From contig CAWDOP010000002.1 of NCBI GenBank assembly GCA_963804005.1, forward strand, positions 1 through 64,000: a stretch of DNA of 64,000 nt, in the 5' to 3' direction. The position numbers and the translations under genes are program-made. This stretch comes from JAGXRK01 sp963804005. GTDB lineage: Bacteria; Bacteroidota; Ignavibacteria; Ignavibacteriales; Ignavibacteriaceae. The notes under the pieces are model-generated. The model was not told the DNA's origin. It was given only the letters and a program-made list of their open reading frames with translations, and did no database searches. This document shows positions 32,382-40,784 of this stretch, in pieces (position 1 is the first letter of the stretch; every line of letters begins with the position of its first letter).

Positions 32382-33629
32382 ATGATGAAAAAGTTTTACA
32401 AATTCAGTCATTTTATTTTTAGCATCAGTTTAATATTCATAATCGGTTGTGGCGATGATCCAGATCCTGGTTTATTCCCGACTTACGTTAGTGAAGATAA
32501 ACCTGCGCCGATCATTAGTTCCATTGATTCTGATAAGGAAGCTTTGGCCGGAATAACAATTATAACATTGAATGGACAAAATTTTTCTGCAAATCCTGAT
32601 GAAAACCGCGTCTATTTTAATGGAGTAAGAGGAGAAACTATTAGCTCAACTACAACCAGTGTTCTTGTAAAAGTTCCCTTGGTTGTTGGAGATTCAGTTC
32701 AGGTTAAAGTATCTACCTTTAAAGTAGAAAATTTCAGTAATGTTTTTATTTACAAGATTCTCGCAGGAGTGGAGGAGTATTATCCATTTACTCCTAACGA
32801 CGGTCAGTATCCCTGGGCTATAACTTTTGATTTAGCCGGTAATATGCTTGTTTCTGTTGAAAACAAATTAGTTCCAATTAAGCCTGAATTTGCTGGAATT
32901 AAATTGGTTACTCCTCAAAGAGAATTGCAGGATTTTATCCCTAAAGGTACAGAAACAAAATGGGATGCATTAAGAATTTTTAGCAATGGTGATGTTTATG
33001 GTTCTAAAAGTATTAGAGGTATCTGGAAAATGCGAGAAGGAGTAGTACCTACGAATCAGCCCTGGGTTGCTCCAACAGCAGGAAGTTTAAAAGATTTTGA
33101 TTTTGATCAAAGTACAAATCTTTGGGCTGTCGGGGGTAATAGTTTTATATTTAAAATAAAGCAAGATTCATCTGTTACACAGTATCCCTTCGTTGCAACA
33201 TTAAGAGCAGTTCGTGTCTTCCAGAATCATCTTTATGTGGCTGGTTTAAAGTCCGGAATTGAAGGAGTGTGGAAGATACCGATTAATGTATACGGTGATC
33301 TTGGAACTGAAGAGTTATATTTCAGTTTAACAGATAATTATCCGGGAGTTAAAACTAATACTATGACTTTTTCGCAGGATGGTGACTTGTTCCTTGGAAC
33401 AAATAAAAATCCTGATCCGGTTATCATAGTGCATCTAAACGGAGTATCATCTGAACTTTTATACCCGGGTGTTATTAAAGCTCGTGAGATACTTACGATG
33501 TACTGGCCCCAGGGGAATAATTTGTTTATGACAAGGGCAGAATACAAAGACGGTCTTACAGTTATATATAATCAAACTGTATTCCGGATTGATATTCAAA
33601 AACCCGGTGCTGTTTATTATAATCAATAA
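32382..33629 (+). CDS. IPT/TIG-domain lipoprotein
   Basis: About 415 residues from the ATG at 32382 (GAGAAGAAC just upstream; a second ATG at 32385 is equally possible). The upstream in-frame extension overlaps the PorV-like gene and is rejected. The lipobox is LIFIIGCGDD. An IPT/TIG Ig-like domain spans about 45-125 (PAPIISSIDSDKEALAGITI, ENRVYFNGVRG). The rest resembles an NHL/SMP-30 propeller (GQYPWAITFDLAGNMLVSVE, LKDFDFDQSTNLWAVGG, TMTFSQDGDLFLGTNK). IPT plus propeller lipoproteins of this sort often bind glycans at the surface next to TonB receptors. Function here is inferred from context. Confidence 0.75.
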   Translation: MMKKFYKFSHFIFSISLIFIIGCGDDPDPGLFPTYVSEDKPAPIISSIDSDKEALAGITIITLNGQNFSANPDENRVYFNGVRGETISSTTTSVLVKVPLVVGDSVQVKVSTFKVENFSNVFIYKILAGVEEYYPFTPNDGQYPWAITFDLAGNMLVSVENKLVPIKPEFAGIKLVTPQRELQDFIPKGTETKWDALRIFSNGDVYGSKSIRGIWKMREGVVPTNQPWVAPTAGSLKDFDFDQSTNLWAVGGNSFIFKIKQDSSVTQYPFVATLRAVRVFQNHLYVAGLKSGIEGVWKIPINVYGDLGTEELYFSLTDNYPGVKTNTMTFSQDGDLFLGTNKNPDPVIIVHLNGVSSELLYPGVIKAREILTMYWPQGNNLFMTRAEYKDGLTVIYNQTVFRIDIQKPGAVYYNQ

Positions 33630-33696
33630 AATAAAATAATTATATTTAGTCTGGAATGACTAATCAAATAATCACAATAAATAAGGAGAACTTGGT

Positions 33697-35002
33697 ATGA
33701 AAAAATTGGTAACGTTAGTTTCGATGTTTGTTCTGTTTGCAGTCGGTACTGCATTCTCACAAGGTTGGACCAATCTGGGAGCCTTCCCAAATGATGCCTA
33801 CGCCGGGAACGGAGGACACGCAGTTGCTGTCGATCCAGATGGTAAAGTTTGGATGGGTAACTATTATAATGTTGCTGGCGATACTATTTTCAATGGAACT
33901 GCGTGGGTTGCAACAAGAGCAATATATGTTTTTAATGCAGATGGATCACCTGCTTCATTTTCACCAAATTAACTATTACAGTTGGTGGTGTAACCGATCA
34001 CAATGTGGAATACCGGAAGAGGTTTAAAGACGGATCTGATGGTAATGTTGTTGCGGGGCTTTTATGATGCGGTTTATAGAATTAATTATACTGACCGGTG
34101 AAAGTATTGGCAAAGTTATTCCAGTTCGGCTTAATGGTGTTACAGCGTGTGCAGTTGATGGAACCAATCGTGTATTTACTGCTCATGTTGCTCCCGGTAG
34201 TCCCATAACTGAGTTTTCTCCTACATTTGACCTACTTAGTGTCGTAACTCCAGCTTCGTTGGTTATGCCCGTAATTTTGAAGTATCTGCTGATGGAAATA
34301 CGGTTTATTGGACTGGATATACCAATCATTGTGTCCTTATTTTTCCAGAGCTGATGAGTTCTCGGATTGGAGTGTTACTCCTGACACCATGGCTCAGGGT
34401 TTTGATTGCGAATCTATCGTATGGTCACCCGATGGGAAATATTTGTGGATTTCTGCTGGTTCATACATGATTTAGCCTAATGTTATCCCGGCGTATGAAC
34501 CATATTATACTACCGGTGCTCATTATGCATTTGATATGTCAACGGGAGAAATTGTTGACAGTTTGATCTGGCAGTTTAATGTTCCGGCAAATGTAAATGA
34601 AAGAAATCGTGGTATAGCTTTCAGTCCGGATTACAGCTATGCTTATGTTACCTGTTTTGGAGCAAATGCCTGGTCGCTATTCAGAAATTCGAAAATCCAA
34701 ATTGGACTAGTGTTGATGAAGAAGGACAAGTTGTTGTAAACGGATATAAACTCTCACAGAATTATCCAAATCCGTTTAACCCGTCAACTACTATTTCATT
34801 TGAGCTTCCAAACAGCGGATTTGTAACTCTGAAGGTTTATGATATGCTGGGCAGGGAAGTAGAGGTTTTAGTTGACAGAGAAATGGCAAGCGGTTCTCAC
34901 TCAGTTAATTTCAATGCAGCTAATCTTGCTTCCGGTACTTATGTATATCAGCTTACTTCAAATGGAAATGTTTTAACAAACAAAATGGTTCTGTTGAAGT
35001 AA
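33697..35002 (+). pseudogene. Beta-propeller T9SS cargo protein, frame-broken
   Basis: Last gene of the operon. The start MKKLVTLVSMFVLFAVGTAFS at 33697 (AGGAGAACTTGGT before it) is a signal peptide. Propeller-type blades follow: GGHAVAVDPDGKVWMGNYYN, GRGLKTDSDGNVVAGFYDAV, CESIVWSPDGKYLWISAG and RGIAFSPDYSYAYVTCFGAN. The C-terminal T9SS type A sorting domain (NYPNPFNPSTTISFELPNS ... TLKVYDMLGREVEVL ... TNKMVLLK) ends at 35002. Breaks near 33965, 34060, 34115, 34255, 34345, an in-frame TAG near 34474 and one near 34680. Its intact neighbours suggest a local patch of poor sequence. Confidence 0.75.
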
Positions 35003-35026
35003 AGTTGATGGTTATAGTTTCCATTT

Positions 35027-35057
35027 AAGCCTCGATGAAAATTCGGGGCTTTTTTTT
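35027..35057 (+). terminator. Intrinsic terminator of the outer-membrane operon
   Basis: AAGCCTCGA (35027-35035), a 7-nt loop, TCGGGGCTT (35043-35051; one U-G pair), then a T run to 35057. It lies 25 bp after the last stop codon. Strong hairpin plus T tract. Confidence 0.88.
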
Positions 35058-35195
35058 GTTTACATTGTTAGACTTCAATATTCAATAAACTCCAAAATTC
35101 AATTTTACTTTTAGTGACCATTTTTATTATCAGCTCCATCTCAAAAAAATAATTTTCTTAATATTATTATCACTCCTGGTTTTGGATTCGAAATC

Positions 35196-36200
35196 CTAGA
35201 TAATATTTACCTCATAATCCAGCATAATACCAAAGTTATCATTCACGGATTGTTTAATCATTTCTGCAAATTGTAAAACTTCTTCGCCGGTTGCTCCGCC
35301 GTAGTTAACAATAACCAATGAATGATCTTTATAACAACCGACATTGCCAATTCTTTTTCCTTTCCAGCCGCATTTCTCTATCAACCATCCAGCAGATAAT
35401 TTATATCCTTCCTGGTAAGGGAAAAATGGTGCATCAGAATTATTCTTATGGAAATCTTCAAAATCATTTTTATTAAGAAAAGGATTTGTGAAGAAACTTC
35501 CGCAATTGCTTAAAGTTTTGTAGTCAGGCAATTTTTGATTTCTGATTTCAACTATCGTGTCAGCAAATTGTCTGATTGTAGGGTTAATAATTTTCTTTTC
35601 CGATAAATTATTTACAACAGCAGGAAAAGTAAGAATTGGATTGAAAGATTTTTTTAACTCGAAAACAACTGAGGTAATAATAATTTTATTCTTAAGCTCT
35701 TGTTTGAATATGCTGTTTCTATATGAAAACTTGCAATCGGAGTTTGAGAATGTAATTTCTTTCAAGTTAATTAAATCAAATGCTTCAATGCTTAAGATAA
35801 CATTCTTTACTTCCTGTCCGTAAGCGCCAATATTCTGAACAGGCGCGGCTCCAACGGTTCCTGGAATTAAAATTAGATTTTCTATCCCTGCCCAATTATT
35901 ATCCACTGTAAAGTTTACAAAGTTGTGCCAGTTAACGCCGGCACCTGCTCTTATTCTTACTGAATTACTATCCTCATCAAGAACCTCTATCCCCGATATC
36001 TCATTTTTAATAACGCATCCGTTAAAGTTTTTGGTGAACAAAATATTGCTGCCACCGCCTAAAACTAAAATATTATTTGTGGTTATTTCGTTAAGATATT
36101 TATTAATATCCCGTTTTTTCGAAATAATAAAAAAAGAATCTGCACAAACATCAACACTCATTGTGTTGTATTTATAAAGAGATATATTTTTTAATACCAT
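35196..36200 (-). CDS. murB: UDP-N-acetylenolpyruvoylglucosamine reductase
   Basis: FAD-dependent reduction of the enolpyruvyl group to give UDP-MurNAc, the second committed step of peptidoglycan synthesis. Intact, 334 residues. The FAD site shows VLGGGSNILFTKNF, IRAGAGVNWHNFVNF and ENLILIPGTVGAAPVQNIG with GAYGQEV. The catalytic Ser lies in SNCGSFFTNPF and the late Glu in GNVGCYKDHSLVIVNYGGA. The Tyr-containing insertion (KFSYRNSIFKQE) marks type I MurB as in E. coli. Head-to-head with murA, 85 bp apart, so the two probably share a divergent promoter region. Confidence 0.93.
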   Translation of the reverse strand: MVLKNISLYKYNTMSVDVCADSFFIISKKRDINKYLNEITTNNILVLGGGSNILFTKNFNGCVIKNEISGIEVLDEDSNSVRIRAGAGVNWHNFVNFTVDNNWAGIENLILIPGTVGAAPVQNIGAYGQEVKNVILSIEAFDLINLKEITFSNSDCKFSYRNSIFKQELKNKIIITSVVFELKKSFNPILTFPAVVNNLSEKKIINPTIRQFADTIVEIRNQKLPDYKTLSNCGSFFTNPFLNKNDFEDFHKNNSDAPFFPYQEGYKLSAGWLIEKCGWKGKRIGNVGCYKDHSLVIVNYGGATGEEVLQFAEMIKQSVNDNFGIMLDYEVNII

Positions 36201-36285
36201 TTTGTTTTATTTTTTTATTGCAATAATAACAAATAAAGGAAATATTCGTAATATTTATACAACTCATTATAAATTTTAGAGATAG

Positions 36286-37602
36286 ATGAACAAACCTATT
36301 GCATTTTCAATTGAAGGTGGTCATAGACTATCCGGTGAAATTATTCCGCAAGGTGCAAAAAATGAAGCACTACAGGTAATTTGCTGCACGCTTCTTACCG
36401 ATGAGGAAGTTGTGATCAAAAATATTCCGGAAATTCTGGATGTCCTTAAACTTATCGATCTTCTCAAAGGATTAAATGTTAAAGTTGATAGGATTTCGAA
36501 AGGTTGTTATCGATTTAAAGCAGACAATCTAAATCTTGATTACCTTACCTCTTCTGATTTTAACAAAGTTGGCGGCAGTCTTCGCGGTTCATTAATGATA
36601 ATTGGACCTTTGCTAGGCAAGTATGGATGGGCTCGTTTTCCTACTCCCGGTGGTGATAAAATTGGCAGAAGAAGACTCGACACTCACTTTATAGGATTAA
36701 ATAAGCTTGGTGCAGAATTCATTTATGACGATTCCTCTTATGTTTATGAAGTTAAAGCTAAAGCTCTTAAAGGCTCAGACATACTTCTTGATGAGCCATC
36801 TGTTACCGGAACTGCAAACATAATAATGGCAGCGGCGCTTGCCGAAGGCAAGACTACAATTTACAATGCTGCTTGCGAACCATACATTCAGCAGCTTTGC
36901 GCAATGCTTAATAATATGGGTGCAGTTATAACAGGTGCCGGTACAAATCTAATTATCATTGAAGGAGTTAAAAAACTTGGTGGAGCTACTCACCAAATTT
37001 TACCGGATATGATAGAGATAGGGAGCTTCATCGGGATGGCCGCACTAACCGGTTCTGAAATATTAATTAAAGATTGTCAACCGCACCGGTTAGGACTTAT
37101 TCCCATTACATTTAACAAATTAGGTATCGACATCAATGTGCTTCAAAATGATTTACTTATTAAAGCTCAGCCTAATTACGAAATCACCAAATCCATTGAT
37201 GGATCAATCCTGACTATATATGATGGTCCCTGGCCAATGTTTTCACCTGATCTTATAAGTATAATAATTGTCGCTGCAATTCAGGCTAAAGGTACAGTTC
37301 TGGTTCATCAAAAGATGTTTGAAAGCCGTTTATTTTTTGTTGATAAACTAATAGATATGGGAGCGCAAATAATTCTTTGCGATCCACATCGAGCTACAGT
37401 TATTGGATTAGATCATAAATCATCATTGCGCCCGATAAGTATGAGTTCTCCGGATATAAGAGCCGGAGTAGCTTTACTTATAGCTGCACTATCCGCTGAA
37501 GGAAAAAGTAAAATTTATAACATTGAGCAAATTAATCGTGGATACGAAGAGATTGATACAAGGTTAAATTTACTTGGAGCTAAAATTCAGAGAATTTATT
37601 GA
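36286..37602 (+). CDS. murA: UDP-N-acetylglucosamine 1-carboxyvinyltransferase, Asp variant
   Basis: Transfers enolpyruvate from PEP to UDP-GlcNAc, the first committed peptidoglycan step. Intact at 438 residues, inside-out alpha/beta barrel repeats visible. The substrate loop starts GAKNEALQVI, and the general-base Asp is in MFSPDLISI. RAGVALLIAALSAEG and INRGYEEIDTRL close the protein. The flexible catalytic loop reads RFPTPGGDKIGRRRLDTH. The position that is Cys115 in E. coli MurA (GGCxIGxRP) is Asp here, a natural change known from Mycobacterium and Chlamydia that blocks fosfomycin alkylation while keeping activity. Divergent from murB. Confidence 0.93.
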   Translation: MNKPIAFSIEGGHRLSGEIIPQGAKNEALQVICCTLLTDEEVVIKNIPEILDVLKLIDLLKGLNVKVDRISKGCYRFKADNLNLDYLTSSDFNKVGGSLRGSLMIIGPLLGKYGWARFPTPGGDKIGRRRLDTHFIGLNKLGAEFIYDDSSYVYEVKAKALKGSDILLDEPSVTGTANIIMAAALAEGKTTIYNAACEPYIQQLCAMLNNMGAVITGAGTNLIIIEGVKKLGGATHQILPDMIEIGSFIGMAALTGSEILIKDCQPHRLGLIPITFNKLGIDINVLQNDLLIKAQPNYEITKSIDGSILTIYDGPWPMFSPDLISIIIVAAIQAKGTVLVHQKMFESRLFFVDKLIDMGAQIILCDPHRATVIGLDHKSSLRPISMSSPDIRAGVALLIAALSAEGKSKIYNIEQINRGYEEIDTRLNLLGAKIQRIY

Positions 37603-37699
37603 AGTGATTTTTTTCTTAACCACTTTGGAAAGGGAAAAATGTGTTAATTCTACTTTACTTCTATTTAGATATATTCTGTAATTCAATTCTTGCAGCATC

Positions 37700-38020
37700 A
37701 CTAATTTACTCAATCAGCTTGGTGGTAAAGAATGGCCAAACGTTAATGCCGATGAACTGATATAAACTTTAGTGATATTGAACAACTTTTCGGTTCAACA
37801 AGATGTAAGAATTTAACCGGTTCATTTAAGCTTGATAGAACTTCACTTAACTTGCTCCTGGTGCAATGACAAATATTATGTATTCCGGCTTTACTGGGTA
37901 GAATTTTCTTAATGCCATTAAGCAATGAATCTGTTGAGGACAGCAGTGTCGATCTTAACTATTATAAATTTATTGATTTAATTCTCGGAGAAGAAAAGAA
38001 AACATCTTTGCTAAAATAGA
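37700..38020 (+). pseudogene. META/HslJ-like domain remnant
   Basis: Across broken frames the stretch 37713-37900 reads INQLGGKEWPNVNADELI, then SDIEQLFGSTRCKNLTGSF, KLDRTSLNL and APGAMTNIMYS. This matches the META-domain pattern G-x-x-x-CN-x-x-x-GS-x-x-x-D-x-x-x-L ... A-T-x-M. HslJ and META proteins are small envelope or lipoproteins. A further frame gives SSVDLNYYKFIDLILGEEKK and a stop at 38018. No start is visible and it holds several stops. The remainder of 37603-38379 shows only scattered fragments. Confidence 0.45.
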
Positions 38021-38379
38021 AAGACGAAATATTATTTGAGATATTTCTGTGAAATCATTCTTCGTTATGCCAAAAATAATTTTAGTTTGGGTATTGGTGT
38101 TAAAGTATAATACGATTTCGTGAGTTTTACTTTAACATTGGAGAGACAATATTAACATAGAAAAAGCGCACAACAATTATTAACTAAGTGCGACATCTAT
38201 AATTAGGTTTGAAACAGTTTCATTATTGTAAAAAATTCCTTCTAGAGGATTAACAAATCACCAACATCTTATAATAGTCATTTACAATACTAAATTTATA
38301 TTTTGGACTTTAGTCCGGCTTAAGTTAAAGTGTGTTTGAAGATTAATTATCTATTGTGCTGGAAGGACAAGGTAGCGGA

Positions 38380-38487
38380 TTAAAAAAGTTTATCTATCTT
38401 ATTACGTTCTTCCTTATTAACTGCAATTATAAAAGCAATTATTAAAACAACAAGGACTAAGACTATTATTATTATTAAAAGGCTCAT
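38380..38487 (-). CDS. Small single-span membrane protein (35 aa)
   Basis: The ATG at 38487 begins MSLLIIIIVLVLVVLIIAF, one transmembrane helix. A charged cytoplasmic-like tail VNKEERNKIDKLF follows, and the stop is at 38380-38382. The helix-plus-amphipathic-tail layout is typical of bacterial microproteins. There is no clear SD, and an all-I/L/V reading in AT-rich DNA can arise by chance. It lies 82 bp downstream of the STAS gene on the same strand, so it could be co-transcribed. Confidence 0.4.
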   Translation of the reverse strand: MSLLIIIIVLVLVVLIIAFIIAVNKEERNKIDKLF

Positions 38488-38569
38488 AATTTCACTATAT
38501 AGATTAGCTCAATGTAAATGCCAATCTGGAAAAGAATGAAAATTGCAGGAATTATTAAGATGATATGTC

Positions 38570-38959
38570 TTAAAATAATTTTTGTGTGATTTGATTTGAG
38601 ACTTTAAAAGAATTTTCAAAACTCTTTAAGGCTTCTGCTTTAGTCGAATAGACATTAAATAACTTGTGAAGCTTAGTAGCACTTAAAGTAGTAAGAAGAG
38701 CCTGATCAGTAATAACAAATTTAATTTCACCGCTTTTTTCAGCTACTTTCTTTAAAACAACAACCATAACTCCAAGAAAAGTAGAATCAATAAAACTGCA
38801 CTCACTTAGATCAATTATAATTTTATAATATTTTAATGATACGTATCTATCAAGTCGACTCTTAAATATTGTTGCTTCTTTAAAAGTAGCTCTGCTAAAG
38901 TGTACTTTTTCAATTACAACATTATCAATTACTTCATATGAAAAATCATCAGCGTGCAT
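38570..38959 (-). CDS. STAS-domain anti-anti-sigma factor-like protein
   Basis: 129 residues, a single STAS fold like SpoIIAA/RsbV. The phosphorylatable motif is CSFIDSTFLGVMV (Asp58-Ser59), equivalent to the DSSGLG site, so partner-switching control by a serine kinase is expected. IDNVVIEKVHFSRATFKEAT, YYKIIIDLSE and IKFVITDQALLTTLSATKLH complete the sheet and helices. No kinase or phosphatase partner is nearby. The slightly long N-terminus (MHADDFSYEVI) and the C-terminal SFKVSNQITQKLF are ordinary. Confidence 0.83.
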   Translation of the reverse strand: MHADDFSYEVIDNVVIEKVHFSRATFKEATIFKSRLDRYVSLKYYKIIIDLSECSFIDSTFLGVMVVVLKKVAEKSGEIKFVITDQALLTTLSATKLHKLFNVYSTKAEALKSFENSFKVSNQITQKLF

Positions 38960-39464
38960 TTTTTACCTTTAATAAGTGTATTGAATTTAATTTAGCAAAT
39001 ATCATTCCCATTAAAACTAGTGAGAAATAGCCTAATTATTATTAAAAATAGCGATATTCTAAAAAATTCTCACTATTTGGAAACAGATAAGAAAAGCAAA
39101 ATGTTCAAGTATGTAAAAATTTGACAAATAGGTAATTAATGCGTTAAAAACTCTTACGTCTTTTTATTAAAAAAAGCTCACTAATGTGAGATAGGAAGGG
39201 ACTTTTGTAGGTTTTATGGAATTCAATATTAAATTAAATTGATAAAGAAAAACAAAAAGAAAAAAGTTGGTATTTAGCAATCAATTCAAATTTTATATTA
39301 TATTTTGACTCTACTAATTATCGATTTATAATAAACGATTTAATAGTTGAATTTTGATTAATTCTTTTAAAAATATTATATAATAAAGAGGCCTAAAAAA
39401 TTTAATTCCAGACCATTATAGATCAGGTAATTAATTCTCAATAAGAAAGAAATACTTAATTTGA
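38960..39464. other. 505-bp AT-rich gap without a recognised gene
   Basis: No convincing ORF on either strand. It must hold the promoters of the divergent STAS and coiled-coil genes. It also carries a minus-strand intrinsic terminator at 39169-39190 with no gene to serve, see that entry. Confidence 0.5.
39169..39190 (-). terminator. Orphan intrinsic terminator (minus strand)
   Basis: Read on the minus strand: CTCAC-atta-GTGAG-C followed by seven T. A 5-bp stem only, but the T run is uninterrupted. No coding gene ends here; the nearest minus-strand gene begins about 210 bp further on. It could end a short RNA from 39200-39460. Confidence 0.4.
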
Positions 39465-40082
39465 ATGAAAATTTTTAATTCCGATAAACCAAAAAATTTG
39501 TCTGAGGGAAAAATCACTCCGGACGCATATGAAAGTATTTCTGAAGAGCGCAGAAAAGAACTTGCTACTCTTAAAGAAATTCTTAGAGGAATGCGTTCAG
39601 AGGTTGCATCTTTAATGATTCAAATAAAAGCTCGATCGGATGAATTAGAAAAACTTAATGAAGAAAAAGTTCAGGTTGAAAAAGATGTAGGCGAGTTGAG
39701 TGAAAATTATCAAGAGCTAAAAAAAAGCTTCAGTGAAAAACAGGATACAATTCTATTTCTAGATAAGACAATTTCTGAGATTAATAAAGAAATTCTGGAA
39801 GCTTCATCCCGCCCGGATAAAATGGAAACATTGAAGGAAGAATTTAATAATTTAGCTAAACAAGTATCCGAAGAAAAATTAAAACTGTTTAGACTTAAAT
39901 CAGAAAGACAACTATTACTGAAGAATACGGATGGTTATCCCCCTAAAAAATATTTCGGAGTTCAAAAACCTACCAAGTCAAAAAAATGTACAGCTAAAAC
40001 TTCGTCTGGTAAAAAATGCAAAAGAACTGCTTTACCCGGAAAAGGATACTGTTTGCAGCATATCAAACAAAAATCAAAATAG
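39465..40082 (+). CDS. Coiled-coil protein with C-terminal zinc-knuckle-like motif
   Basis: 205 residues, no signal peptide. Residues about 25-150 are heptad-rich coiled coil (ERRKELATLKEILRGMRSEV, DELEKLNEEKVQVEKDVGEL). The C-terminus has KKCTAKTSSGKKCKRTA then GKGYCLQHI, a C-x8-C-x10-C-x3-H-like arrangement (DUF5763-type) expected to bind zinc. That short motif recurs in small bacterial and phage proteins, often near nucleases or at protein tails. A nucleic acid or protein scaffold role is only inference. Monocistronic; the sequence upstream has no SD. Confidence 0.65.
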   Translation: MKIFNSDKPKNLSEGKITPDAYESISEERRKELATLKEILRGMRSEVASLMIQIKARSDELEKLNEEKVQVEKDVGELSENYQELKKSFSEKQDTILFLDKTISEINKEILEASSRPDKMETLKEEFNNLAKQVSEEKLKLFRLKSERQLLLKNTDGYPPKKYFGVQKPTKSKKCTAKTSSGKKCKRTALPGKGYCLQHIKQKSK

Positions 40083-40285
40083 ATTATTAATGTAGCGCAG
40101 TCGGCCTCAGCGGATTATACTTGTGGAATAAATTAACATTATCCGAAGTTTTCAGTTATTGCGGGCATAAAAAAGTCTTCAAGAATGACCTCTCGATCCT
40201 TCCGCTTTTAGCGGGAGGAATCGGACAAACCGTTGGTCTCGGCCGACAAATATTGTTTGAGAATTTCAGAAATCTTCTTTCTGCC

Positions 40286-40495
40286 TTAGCTTGACTTGAA
40301 CCATTTTTCTCTTTTCATCACTTCAGATCTTGAAGCGAATGACTCAGAATGAATTAGTTTCCAGGGTCTAAATGGTTTTGTAGATTTTACTTTACCTAAA
40401 TTGTGAAGGGTTAATCGGTTATTAAGATTATCAGTTTGTCCTGTGTAAGTTCGTTTGAAGTAAGGGGAGTAAAGAATGTAAATGAAATAATCCAT
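40286..40495 (-). CDS. GIY-YIG domain protein (UPF0213/homing-like)
   Basis: 69 residues. DYFIYILYSPYFKRTYTGQT is the GIY-YIG half-motif pair (YIL ... YTG), followed by NLNNRLTLHNLGK with the catalytic Arg, and ESFASRSEVMKREKWFKSS with the conserved Glu. It ends at a TAA right after KWFKSS; the same frame continues GRKKISEILKQYLSAET, which looks like the normal end of the family (about 80-90 residues). So one in-frame stop or base error is likely. The downstream 200 bp carry hairpins and tRNA-Ser lies immediately upstream. Confidence 0.7.
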   Translation of the reverse strand: MDYFIYILYSPYFKRTYTGQTDNLNNRLTLHNLGKVKSTKPFRPWKLIHSESFASRSEVMKREKWFKSS

Positions 40496-40514
40496 TGTAA
40501 GAAAAAATTAAGAG

Positions 40515-40603
40515 CGGAGAGGGCGAGATTCGAACTCGCGGTAGAGTTTAACCCCTACGACGGTTTAGCAAACCGTTGGTTTCAGCCACTCACCCACCTC
40601 TCC
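40515..40603 (-). tRNA. tRNA-Ser (anticodon GCU)
   Basis: On the minus strand the acceptor GGAGAGG pairs with CCTCTCC and G is the discriminator. The anticodon stem ACGGT/ACCGT encloses TTGCTAA, reading GCU for Ser AGC/AGU. A long variable arm (CGTAGGGGTTAAACTCTAC) and a T-arm CGAGTTCGAATCTCG confirm a class II serine tRNA. No CCA encoded. Confidence 0.95.
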
Positions 40604-40784
40604 ATAGCTAAAAAATAACGTGCAAATATAATCCTTATCAAATATTAAAACAAAGATAATGTAAAAATCCTCTTATTAAACCGTGAATTGAACTTTAGAA
40701 GTAATTATATAAGATTTATACTAAAATTGCTTATCAGACCTTCTTTTAATAATTTTTGTCAGCCAATTTTAAAAAGGAGACTTG

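Noticed and set aside
35557..36177. Long plus-strand ORFs opposite murB
   Set aside because: They are antisense shadows of an intact, motif-complete MurB frame with no SD or family features.
40083..40285. tRNA- or tmRNA-like gene downstream of GIY-YIG
   Set aside because: Hairpins are present but no complete cloverleaf, T-loop GTTCRA or tag reading frame could be assembled.
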